A stretch of 30,621 nt of DNA from assembly GCA_900128585.1 (NCBI GenBank), contig LT642228.1:1-30621 (forward strand), given 5' to 3'. The notes under the pieces are model-generated. The model saw nothing but the letters and a program-made list of their open reading frames with translations, did no database searches and had not been told where the DNA came from. Below, piece by piece: positions 23,017 through 30,621 of this stretch (the first letter of the stretch is position 1; each line of letters begins with the position of its first letter). The translations under genes and the position numbers were made by a program. This DNA is from Stramenopiles sp. TOSAG23-3 (taxonomy: Eukaryota > Sar).

Positions 23017-25374
23017 ATGCCTTCGAGGAGAACACGGGCTGCGTCGAGCAACTCCGAGAGCGATAAACCAATAGCGGCACCATCATTTTCATGGGCATCA
23101 ATATCTGTCGCGTTTGAGAGACGGAAAAAGGCTGCGAATACAATTACCATGGCGGGTTCGCTCATCCGTGAAGCGGAGGAAGTAACATTGAGTGGCGACT
23201 GGGTTTTTACAAATAGAAGAAAAGGGAAGAAAGGAAACCCTTTCAAATACACAAGGGAATTCCCGGACGAACGCGACTCGAAATACCACAGGCATCCCGC
23301 GTGTATACACCAGAACATGGAGCGCACGTATACGGACTTTGATACAGTGGAAAAAGGTTTGTACTCTCCCGAGATAGTGTCCCCAGTATTCTTCGGGTCG
23401 GAGGGCGGGGACGACTACCATAGAAAGGACTCTGCTGCTCAGAGCGACAAAGAGAGGGCCGTGGATGCAATAGTTGGTTTGTGGGACGGGCGTTTCGAGC
23501 TTCCCATCGCAAGCTCTTCAGTGCCGCTCCAAATTGATGAGCATTTTCGCCTACGTTCACGGTTTGGGCCAAGTATCTCAGGTGTTAGCACAGAAGTCGA
23601 CCCCGAGGACACCAATTCCGTGCAAGTGATTGGGCGCGGGATCAACGAATTCGGAAAGTTCACGGTCACCGGAAAGTATTCCCTGAAAACAGAAGAGTTG
23701 CGTCTAACGAAAGTATACGACCCTATTGTAAAGAAACGGTCCCGCTCCTTTAGTGCAGGCGGGAGCGGCGCAAGCGAAACACCAGAAGCATCGAGATCCT
23801 CGAAGCGGCAAAGAAAGGAGAGCAACAAGATCCGTTTCAAGAGGATGCAAGAGGAGGCGATACGAAAAGCAGAAGAGGACGCCGTGATCGCAAAACGCGA
23901 GCGTGCCGAAGAGCGGCGCTTGTTAAGGATTCAACGCGCCGAAGAAGAGAAACGGCTGCAAGAGGAGCGCAAAGAAGAGCGCAGGAGGAGGGAAGAAGAG
24001 CGAAAGAAGAAAGAAGAGGAGCGAAAAGTAAAAGAAGCAGAGCGCATGCGAAGGGAGCTTGAGCAACGGGCGATCGATGAGGCGAAGCGGCAGGAAGAAG
24101 AGAAGAAGCGCGCAGCAATGGAAGAGGAGTGCCGCCTAAAGGCCATCGAGGAAAAAAAGCAGAAAATAAAGGAGCTCGCTGAGTTTGCGGCAAAGCTGGA
24201 AGAGCGGCGAAAAGCCGCGGCCCTGCTGCGTGCACGAAACCCACCACCGAACATTTGGGAGGGGGGCGGTACGAGGGGGGGCGGTCCCGTTCTAAATTCG
24301 ACCAGGCTGTTGGACGTTTCCGTGGGCGACCAGAATTCAGGCGCGAAACAAGTCGCTGGAATTTCTCAGTTTTCACGAGGAAAACCTCAACTTCGGCCGG
24401 AGCAGCCGAAGCCGAAACCAACGAGAGGGCGTGGCCGCCCTCCCATGAACAGGGACGCTCCTGTGGAGTATGAATCGTCTTCGTCGGAGGACGAAATGCC
24501 GGACGGGACGCCCCGACTGCTGGCCACCGTGTACGACCTCGGCAAAGGGCGCGATTTTCGATGTGCTCATGCTGCCATAAACGGCGAAATTTACGAGGGC
24601 GAGTTCAAGGATCATCTGCGAGATGGCCTTGGAACTTGCTTGTACACCAACGGGGACATGTACGAAGGTGAATGGAAAGAGGGGATGGTACATGGGCAAG
24701 GGCTCATCACAAATTCGAAAGGGGATATGGTGTGCCGAGGGGTATTTGCCGACGGGCGGATAAATGGCAAAGCAACGTTTCATCATAATGATGGGTCGCT
24801 ATATAGTGGGGACTGGCGGGAGAGTCGCCGCCACGGGCTTGGGACATATACCGATGCACACGGCAACGTGTACAACGGGGAATGGAAAGATAATGTAAGA
24901 CAAGGCCATGGCACTACCCGAGACGTGAATAATAATGTGTTCGAAGGGGAATGGTTCCGGGATTTGCGACATGGTGCAGGGACGTTGACGTGCGTCGATG
25001 GGACCCACTACGAAGGGAGCTGGAAAAACAACCAGCTGGAAGGCCGTGGGGTCATTACGTACCCAGACGGAGGGCGCTACGAGGGGACGCTTCGCAATGG
25101 TGTGAAGGATGGAAGAGGCATGTACATATTCCCCTCAAAGTCGGAGTACGAGGGGAGGTTTCGGAATGATAAAATTCACGGGATGGGGACGCTGAGGATG
25201 GGGTCTGGCATTACCATGACCTCTGGGGGAAAGGGCGCGGCTACCGAAGGAGTTAAAACGGAGCAGGGGGACGACGGCTCGGAAGAGACGGAGGAGATTA
25301 TGATACCGATAGACATGCAAAAGGACTTGCCCACTGTTCACTTCATTGCTGGATTTGACCGGTTTGGGAATTAG
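23017..25374 (+). CDS. MORN-repeat protein with an AT-hook and a charged long helix
   Basis: 785 residues from the ATG at 23017; the frame is open 126 bp further upstream but only to a TTG. A folded N-terminal part (about 60-245) includes IVGLWDGRFELP and VIGRGINEFGKFTVTGKYSL, a beta-rich pattern. Residues about 268-408 are a nearly uninterrupted Glu/Arg/Lys helix (ERRRREEERKKKEEERKVKE), probably a single alpha-helix or coiled coil. TRGRGRPPMN at about 469 is an AT-hook core. Residues about 526-735 hold nine MORN repeats of 23 residues (YEGEWKEGMVHGQG, YNGEWKDNVRQGHG, YEGSWKNNQLEGRG); the third is degenerate. MORN arrays usually bind membranes or scaffold protein assemblies. The AT-hook hints at DNA contact, but it may be fortuitous in a basic linker. 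Partners cannot be told. The stop is TAG. Confidence 0.9.
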   Translation: MPSRRTRAASSNSESDKPIAAPSFSWASISVAFERRKKAANTITMAGSLIREAEEVTLSGDWVFTNRRKGKKGNPFKYTREFPDERDSKYHRHPACIHQNMERTYTDFDTVEKGLYSPEIVSPVFFGSEGGDDYHRKDSAAQSDKERAVDAIVGLWDGRFELPIASSSVPLQIDEHFRLRSRFGPSISGVSTEVDPEDTNSVQVIGRGINEFGKFTVTGKYSLKTEELRLTKVYDPIVKKRSRSFSAGGSGASETPEASRSSKRQRKESNKIRFKRMQEEAIRKAEEDAVIAKRERAEERRLLRIQRAEEEKRLQEERKEERRRREEERKKKEEERKVKEAERMRRELEQRAIDEAKRQEEEKKRAAMEEECRLKAIEEKKQKIKELAEFAAKLEERRKAAALLRARNPPPNIWEGGGTRGGGPVLNSTRLLDVSVGDQNSGAKQVAGISQFSRGKPQLRPEQPKPKPTRGRGRPPMNRDAPVEYESSSSEDEMPDGTPRLLATVYDLGKGRDFRCAHAAINGEIYEGEFKDHLRDGLGTCLYTNGDMYEGEWKEGMVHGQGLITNSKGDMVCRGVFADGRINGKATFHHNDGSLYSGDWRESRRHGLGTYTDAHGNVYNGEWKDNVRQGHGTTRDVNNNVFEGEWFRDLRHGAGTLTCVDGTHYEGSWKNNQLEGRGVITYPDGGRYEGTLRNGVKDGRGMYIFPSKSEYEGRFRNDKIHGMGTLRMGSGITMTSGGKGAATEGVKTEQGDDGSEETEEIMIPIDMQKDLPTVHFIAGFDRFGN

Positions 25375-25638
25375 TAAAAGAAGTCTAATGTGCGCTTAAA
25401 CTTAAATTTATGGTTTCAGTACATGCATTGTATCTTAAGAATTTACGAAGTCGAATATAATGATAATATAACGTAAGAATTAGTGAGAAGTAAGAAACAA
25501 ATTTTTATAGTATGCGAGAAGTAAAATAATGCTCACATGCAAGCCCTCATAATATAGTTTTATAGAATTTATTACAAGTACACCAATTCCACCCATCAAA
25601 TTGGTACCAGCAGACAGCCTTTTTTCCCCGCGGGAAAA
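25375..25638. other. Convergent 3' spacer between the MORN and RING genes
   Basis: 264 bp between stop codons. It lacks a clear copy of the shared motif but holds two inverted repeats near the RING stop: ACCAATT...AATTGGT (25582-25605, 10-base loop) and TTTTCCC-CGC-GGGAAAA (25622-25638). Confidence 0.55.
25622..25638. terminator. Hairpin abutting the RING gene stop codon
   Basis: TTTTCCC and GGGAAAA form a perfect 7-bp stem around a 3-base loop, ending at the base next to the TAG stop (25639-25641 on the minus strand). It could mark the 3' end of the transcript. Eukaryotic genes do not normally use such terminators, so the role is uncertain. Confidence 0.25.
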
Positions 25639-26196
25639 CTAAATCCATATCGGGTGGAGCTGCTTAAGGTTGTTCAGGCCCTTTTTACATAGCGGACACT
25701 TTTTGTGGCCAGCCTTTATACATCGCTCCAAGCAGCGTTTATGGAACAGGTGCCCACACGCCGTCGAGTGAATGTTCTTTGTCGTCGTGTACGAGTCTAA
25801 ACATATTGAACACTGGAGCGTCTCCTTCAACTTGTCTAACACGCTGCCATTCTCCAGCGAGAGCGTTCCGTCCGCACCCAGGCCCGCCGTGGTCGCGGAC
25901 GCAAGCTTTTTGTCCACTGCTACACTAAGTTGTTCTTCGGCGATTCGAAGGTCTTCACGAAGCCTCTTGACTCTAGCGCTTAGGTCATGGACTTTTGCGT
26001 TATCACTCAAAAATTCTGACGTCGATGCTCCGCCATTCCCCATATTTTGCAATACTGCTTTACCCGCCCGACGTTTTCGTTTTCTGCGTGAGGAAAAACC
26101 AGTGGGACCCATCGAATCAACGAGGTCAATAGTACCACCATTTCCCATGCCACTTATACCATCGCTTACGTCTTCGGATAAATCGATGACATCCAT
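25639..26196 (-). CDS. RNF4-like SUMO-targeted ubiquitin ligase candidate (SIMs plus RING-H2)
   Basis: 185 residues from the ATG at 26194-26196 (the frame extends 15 bp further to a GTG). The N-terminus reads MDVIDLSEDVSD, with VIDL followed by acidic residues, a textbook SUMO-interacting motif; a second, TIDLVDS, lies at about 22-28. A basic nuclear-localisation-like patch, SRRKRKRRAGK, follows. A short coiled coil spans about 65-100. The RING starts at 129: CSIC, then C-G-H-x2-H-x2-C, then CPLC, the RING-H2 pattern. The protein ends LHPIWI; RNF4 ends with a nearly identical HPI-aromatic-I tail, which in that protein helps activate the E2-ubiquitin bond. Length (RNF4 has 190 residues) and layout also match. 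I infer that it ubiquitinates poly-SUMO-modified nuclear proteins. Activity is not shown. Confidence 0.8.
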   Translation of the reverse strand: MDVIDLSEDVSDGISGMGNGGTIDLVDSMGPTGFSSRRKRKRRAGKAVLQNMGNGGASTSEFLSDNAKVHDLSARVKRLREDLRIAEEQLSVAVDKKLASATTAGLGADGTLSLENGSVLDKLKETLQCSICLDSYTTTKNIHSTACGHLFHKRCLERCIKAGHKKCPLCKKGLNNLKQLHPIWI

Positions 26197-27520
26197 TCCG
26201 GCAGATAACACTCAATGGGAGATCGCAAGGTTTCAATTTTTAGTATAAATTTGAAGAGAACGGTAAATTGGAATATATATCGGAATCGAAAGAATTGGCA
26301 TGCGAGTCAAACGTATTATATACAACTAAAGTAGTATTACAGGCAAGAAGACGACGACGAGGAGGAGGGAGAAAGATGTGATGATAAAGAAGAACAAAAA
26401 AAAAACTCGAAAAAAAGAAGAAGAAAAAAAAAAAAGAAAAGAAAAAAAAGAAGAACGAAGAGAGGAGGAAGAAGAAAGAAAGAAGAACCAAAAACAACCT
26501 TCTCCTTCTTAGAATACGAGGAGTAGTACTTGTACTAAACGTAATAAAAAAATGCCCCGGGCAATTTTGATGGTGTGTCGTCTCTTTATTATTAGTATGT
26601 ATTTATTGTGATTTTTTTTGATTGATTGATTCAATTCTTCGACAAAAATATAATAAATACATTGACACAGTATCTAAAGAGCTTCAGCGATAATCTCAGA
26701 GAGTGAAACAGAGCAGCTTCTGACCACATTAAGAAGGACAGAAAATGCAAGTATAAATATTAGATTACGTATAATATATAAGTAATAAAATAATGTTAAA
26801 TCAATATAAAATGTTTAATAATAGAGAATAAGAAAATCAAACTATAGTATAATTGTATAAAATAGTCAGTCGTCTAAAATGTTTAATTAACATTTTTTAT
26901 TATTTTTTTGATGTTTTTTGATTTTCCAGATGAAAATATTCATACTGTCTCCTGTACAACTACTGTACAAGGATACGAAAAATAAAGACAACAAACAGTC
27001 TACGTAAGTAAATGAGGAACTCAAAAAACAACGGAATTTAAAAAAGCTTTTTGATTATTTCTCGTAGAGGACTTTTCTTCTTCATTTGATAATACAATTG
27101 GACAATTACCAGTTCAATCGTCGTTTCATTTATTTAAGAAGAAGCAATATGATAAATGTTGAAAATTGTTGTACATAAACACAGTATCAAAATAATCAAG
27201 AAATATTATTATTAGGTGTTTTTTTTTTAAAAATAAAATATAGCTGCTACTTGGTATAATGTAATAGAATACTAATATTGACAAAAAAAAAAAAATAGGT
27301 CACAACATCATCTCTTCTTCTCTCCTCCTCCCTTCTTCTGTTTTGTTTGAATAAAATTTGCAATGTTTACATTCTTTGAATACAAGTATTTATATTTAGC
27401 TATGCTTAAGTTTTCAACAGGTTTGTCTGTGTTATAATTCCTTAGATGTACAGAAAACCCTGATAACGTTTTTTGCCTTTGAACAGAACAAAAAAGCTTG
27501 GCAAAGGACCAGAGAGGAAG
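26197..27520. other. Divergent AT-rich spacer between the RING and actin-related genes
   Basis: 1324 bp with no credible gene. It holds a long purine tract (26389-26487), a GC-rich 11-bp palindrome TGCCCCGGGCA (26553-26563) in A/T surroundings, and the repeated string CTGTACAACTACTGTACAA near 26953-26971. The frame of the actin-related gene is open 48 bp upstream of its ATG, to a TTG only. TTTTTTGCCTTTGAACAG just upstream (27469-27486) could be a splice acceptor of a 5'-leader intron. Confidence 0.55.
26389..26487 (+). repeat. Polypurine A/G tract
   Basis: GAA/GAAA and long A runs, with an uninterrupted purine run at 26409-26455 and another at 26457-26487. It lies about 200-290 bp upstream of the RING gene ATG. 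Confidence 0.9.
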
Positions 27521-28672
27521 ATGTCATACTACCCAAGTGCCGAAGGTGAGTCCATTGTTATTGACGTAGGGACAGGTATCGTCAAGGCTGGTTTTGCAGG
27601 GCACGATGCCCCAGACTGTACGTTCGATACCCAAGGGTCTCATTTGGAAACGTCGGGAAATTTGTCGCCCAAATCGGGGCCAAAAGATAGCAGTGAAGGT
27701 TTAGGCTCAACGAAACTCCCAGTCCCTTTGCGCCGTGGTGTCGTACAGGACTGGGACAGTATGACCGCAGTGTGGAATCGTTGTTTCGAGGACGAGCTCC
27801 GAGTTGACCCTGATGCCGCTGGGACGCCCGTGCTGATCACCGACGCGCCCCTGAGCTCCAAGCAGAGCAGGGAGAAAAGTGCAGAAATCATGTTTGAACA
27901 TTTCAAGGTACCGGGCCTTTACATCGCCAACCAAACTGTGCTGTCGTTGTATGCTTGCGGGAAGACGCGGGGCTTGGTGGTGGAAGTGGGGGAAGGGGCA
28001 ACGTACTCGGTCCCCGTGTTCGAAGGTTTTGCGCTGCCCCATGCATCTACAACCCTTCCCTTAGCGGGTGGCGATCTGACGGCATATTTGCGTAGTATGC
28101 TCAAGGATAGAGGCCATGCGTTTAAGAATTCAATAGCCCACACTGCAATTATCCGAGGTATTAAAGAATCCCTGTGTGCTGTCTCGGATAATTACGAGCA
28201 TGATGTGCTCACGGACAAATCGGAATATGCGTACGAACTGCCGGATGGGACTGCGCTGAATATCGACGCACGTTGTCGATATAGTGTCGGGGAGGCGCTG
28301 TTCAAACCGTCTACCGTCAAAGGCAAGACAAAACTGAATAGCAACAACTCACCGAACGAGGTAGGCATAGCAGACATTGCGTTGGAAAGCATTTCGCAGT
28401 GCGATAGTGACTTGCAACCTGACCTTCGTAGTTCGATTATTTTGTCCGGAGGAACGTCTCTTCTCAACGGGCTGAAATCCCGAATGCAGTCTGAAATGGA
28501 AAAACGGTGTGGTGGCGAGCCCGTCGAAGTCGTAGTCGATTCGCAAAGGAAGTACGCGTCGTGGATCGGTGGATCGATGTTCGCTTCTTTGGGAACATTT
28601 GAACAAATTTACGTTACCAGACAAGAGTATGAGGATAGCGGTCCTAGTGTAATGCACAGGAAGTGCTTTTGA
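27521..28672 (+). CDS. Divergent actin-related protein
   Basis: 383 residues, ATG with A at -3, actin-sized (about 375). Actin landmarks are clear: phosphate loop 1 DVGTGIVKAGFAGHDAP, VLSLYACGKT, phosphate loop 2 EVGEGATYSVPVFEGFALPH, the adenosine loop LSGGTSLLNGL, and a C-terminus YASWIGGSMFASLGTFEQ ending GPSVMHRKCF as in actin. Yet nucleotide-site residues differ: actin D154 and D157 are both Glu here and H161 is Tyr, while D11, K18 and Q137 are kept. The subdomain 2 region (about residues 33-75) is replaced by a Ser/Gly/Lys-rich stretch (ETSGNLSPKSGPKDSSEG) with no DNase-loop similarity. I infer an actin paralogue that binds nucleotide but hydrolyses it poorly and probably does not co-polymerise normally. 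It does not fit a standard ARP class that I can name. Confidence 0.9.
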   Translation: MSYYPSAEGESIVIDVGTGIVKAGFAGHDAPDCTFDTQGSHLETSGNLSPKSGPKDSSEGLGSTKLPVPLRRGVVQDWDSMTAVWNRCFEDELRVDPDAAGTPVLITDAPLSSKQSREKSAEIMFEHFKVPGLYIANQTVLSLYACGKTRGLVVEVGEGATYSVPVFEGFALPHASTTLPLAGGDLTAYLRSMLKDRGHAFKNSIAHTAIIRGIKESLCAVSDNYEHDVLTDKSEYAYELPDGTALNIDARCRYSVGEALFKPSTVKGKTKLNSNNSPNEVGIADIALESISQCDSDLQPDLRSSIILSGGTSLLNGLKSRMQSEMEKRCGGEPVEVVVDSQRKYASWIGGSMFASLGTFEQIYVTRQEYEDSGPSVMHRKCF

Positions 28673-29510
28673 AGCGTGGAAGGGTCGTGAGGAGGTTAAA
28701 ACTGCCTTGTAATGGTTAGGTCAATTGGGATGCTCGGTTTTGGATCTGTACATTTGTGTAGCCGAGCGGGTTTGGTTTGATGCTTGTAGTTTCACACTTT
28801 TCCAATGGAATAAATAATTTTCATGACCATGGTAAAACATAAATATTTAAAATCTTACTACCTTCTTATTTATATGATTGAGCCCTCCCCGATTCTATCT
28901 CCCTATGAAGAACACCTATCGTTATAGTTATATTTTTTAGTGTATTATATTATAAAATCCATCATTTATAATAATAATAAAAGAACAGAGCAGGGGAAAT
29001 TATTATTTTTTTTTAATCTTCTTCTCGTCGTCAGTTTTGATTTTATTTATATACTTACTATGAATTAGTCGTTATAAAATACAATACTACTACAGTACAA
29101 AAAAATATCAAAACATTTTTTTAACGATATTTATATTATATTATAAATAAAATATATTGTTATAATTTTTTTCATTTTCAACAGATAATAATAAGGCTTT
29201 TTTTTTAATTGTTGTAGTACCAAGGCAGAATGGTGCAAATGAAAAAACAAAATAGAATAGGACGGAGGAGGAGGGTTGTGTTGTAGTATTTATAGTAGGT
29301 CATATAATAACAGTATAGATAATTTGTTTTTCTCACACCACTACTTCTTTTTTTTCACATTTATGTGCGAAGAACAATTTACCAACCTCCACCAGAATCG
29401 GTGGCTCCATTTACCAAATACGTTCGAGGCACCGCAGTACCCGAACATTTGTTCCGACGACGTCATTGGTCACTTTATGAGAGCTTCGTTATGGCTTAAG
29501 GTCAAAACAC
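28673..29510. other. Tandem spacer upstream of the right-edge gene
   Basis: 838 bp between the actin-related gene stop and the next ATG on the same strand, the only non-alternating junction between intact genes. The first 150 bp have balanced composition, like a 3' UTR; the middle is A/T-rich. From about 29360 the composition is coding-like and carries a 70-codon ATG frame (29363-29575) that overlaps the start of the next gene in another frame. Confidence 0.55.
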
Positions 29511-30621
29511 ATGGTTCAGGCAAGGTCTACCGAACTGCTTCTGGGCATTTTCTTCGCCGTGCAGGTGCTGTGTGAAAATGCAGAAGCAGATTGTGCCAAC
29601 CAATTTGCCGGTTGTCCGTTTTCGGGCGAAATGCCCACGTTTAGTTTTAACGATCCACCATCCCCGTCACCGTCACCATCATCGGAAGATGTGGGTGATG
29701 CATCAGCCAATGAGGGCATCGATGTGTCGTCAGGATCCGTATACTTAGCCGCATGTGGACGGCAATTGAAAGAGTACGGTATTAACGGTTTGCTCCCGTG
29801 CGAGATTAATAGCAAAGGGTCCACTTATAAAGGGTGGTGTAAAAATGGGACGTGCGCAGTCTGCGTTGGCGACTACGCCGCGTTCACTGCCCATGCCGAC
29901 ATGGTCATACTGGACACATGCGTGTTCGATGTAATGTTAATTAAGCGTTACTGGCTCTACGCAGCTTACGGTTCGATGCCGGTGTTTATGATGTCTGTCT
30001 TTCGGTTGATTCAGCTGGTCGTGCTTTCCAATGCAAAATGGAAAAACTACTACAACATGTGTCAAATATGCAAATTTCTAATCTGCCTTCACAGCCAAGG
30101 AAAGGCGTACAGTTTGTGCCTTGCTATGTCGATTTCAGTGTTCGTCCTCAGTGCCGGAATAAAGGCGTCCATGGAGGAGACCGTTGCCACTGAGTATATT
30201 GGAATAGACCCCGCCGTATCGTTTGCTCACGGTATAGCGCTTGCCTCGTGGCACTTGTGCATACCTTGCATTTTGTATACACTGGTCGATATCAGCATGA
30301 AAAAAGTGGGTAGAAATATGTTGACGAAACACAAACGCATGGTTGGAGAAGACAACTCCGACGAAATGAACGGTGATGACATACACAAATTTGGATTCGT
30401 CTACAGTATAATAAGCACTGTGACAAACGATGCCTTGGCGCGAAAAAGGCGAAGGGCCTCTCGTAGAAAACGGGGAGACCACCTATCACTGATCGACTCG
30501 CACTCGCGATACAGTTGCCTGTTGAACATCGACAAGCGTATCTTTTTTGTGCGAATCGTTTGGGAATCTGCGATTGCCGTCGCTTGTTTCATGCCGTACG
30601 CGTTGTCTCTTGGAACAACCC
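29511..30621 (+). CDS. Secretory multi-pass membrane protein, 3' partial
   Basis: An open frame of 370 codons runs off the right edge. I chose the ATG at 29511 because an in-frame TGA lies 33 bp upstream and the ATG begins a good signal peptide (MVQARSTELLLGIFFAVQVL, then CENAEA). The ectodomain (about 27-145) has a PPSPSPSPSSE stretch, eight or more cysteines (ACGRQLKEYG, LPCEI, GWCKNGTCAVC) and a possible N-glycosylation site in KNGTC. Four hydrophobic helices are visible at about 147-172, 200-219, 236-261 and 346-369; the third cytosolic-type loop is very basic (ARKRRRASRRKR). More helices probably follow outside the window. A receptor-like or transporter-like surface protein is plausible, but I do not recognise the family. 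Confidence 0.8.
   Translation, partial: MVQARSTELLLGIFFAVQVLCENAEADCANQFAGCPFSGEMPTFSFNDPPSPSPSPSSEDVGDASANEGIDVSSGSVYLAACGRQLKEYGINGLLPCEINSKGSTYKGWCKNGTCAVCVGDYAAFTAHADMVILDTCVFDVMLIKRYWLYAAYGSMPVFMMSVFRLIQLVVLSNAKWKNYYNMCQICKFLICLHSQGKAYSLCLAMSISVFVLSAGIKASMEETVATEYIGIDPAVSFAHGIALASWHLCIPCILYTLVDISMKKVGRNMLTKHKRMVGEDNSDEMNGDDIHKFGFVYSIISTVTNDALARKRRRASRRKRGDHLSLIDSHSRYSCLLNIDKRIFFVRIVWESAIAVACFMPYALSLGTT

Noticed and set aside
28759-28770. tRNA A-box-like TAGCCGAGCGGG, as in Leu or Ser tRNAs
   Set aside because: No B-box or acceptor stem can be found in the next 90 bp, so no tRNA fold results.
29516-29824. 102-codon minus strand frame at the right edge
   Set aside because: Shadow of the signal-peptide gene; its Asp/Gly run mirrors the Pro/Ser codons of that gene.
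1-30621. CRISPR array, bacterial operon or prophage
   Set aside because: No regularly spaced repeats, no ribosome-binding-site-led gene strings, and every recognisable gene is eukaryotic in type.

Overview
This window looks like nuclear DNA from a flagellated protist. The coding regions are long, intronless open frames of moderate GC, and the spacers are very AT-rich and full of microsatellites. The gene content is eukaryotic throughout: MMS19, a DESI2-type PPPDE protease, a CCDC113-type ciliary coiled coil, an actin-related protein, MORN repeats, a RING-H2 ligase and CCCH zinc fingers. All three standard stop codons end genes, so the code is the standard one. The Pmp-like beta-helix membrane protein and the degenerate ankyrin relic would suit an alga or stramenopile-like protist, but I cannot fix the lineage from sequence alone.

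Layout from left to right: (1) 3-3803 +, a 5'-truncated Pmp-like beta-helix / Cys-rich / multi-pass membrane / WW-domain protein. (2) about 3930-4262 -, a broken ankyrin-repeat pseudogene. (3) 4492-5601 -, CCCH zinc-finger protein. (4) 6955-7581 +, DESI2-like PPPDE protease. (5) 7842-8828 -, stand-alone Pol I-type 5'-3' exonuclease. (6) 9793-10827 +, CCDC113/FAP263-like ciliary coiled coil. (7) 11221-14409 -, MMS19. (8) 15706-18654 +, unrecognised 982-residue protein with a zinc ribbon. (9) 18847-21600 -, membrane-anchored helical protein with a poly-lysine run. (10) 23017-25374 +, MORN-repeat protein with an AT-hook. (11) 25639-26196 -, RNF4-like RING protein with SUMO-interacting motifs. (12) 27521-28672 +, divergent actin-related protein. 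(13) 29511-30621 +, secretory multi-pass membrane protein cut by the right edge.

The most striking large-scale pattern is that the first eleven intact genes alternate strand without exception (+ - + - + - + - + - +). Spacers therefore alternate between long divergent ones (964-1416 bp, very AT-rich, each with purine/pyrimidine tracts or microsatellites) and short convergent ones (192-393 bp, or 688 bp where the ankyrin relic sits). Four of the five convergent gaps carry the same short motif around AAATTGGCTGTT. In one gap that motif is framed by perfect 18-bp direct repeats, which suggests either a small mobile element or a shared 3'-end signal.

The genes do not form one pathway. Two touch DNA and Fe-S maintenance (exonuclease, MMS19), two touch SUMO (DESI2-like protease, SIM-RING ligase), and one or more belong to the cilium. 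Both edge genes encode cell-surface-type membrane proteins.
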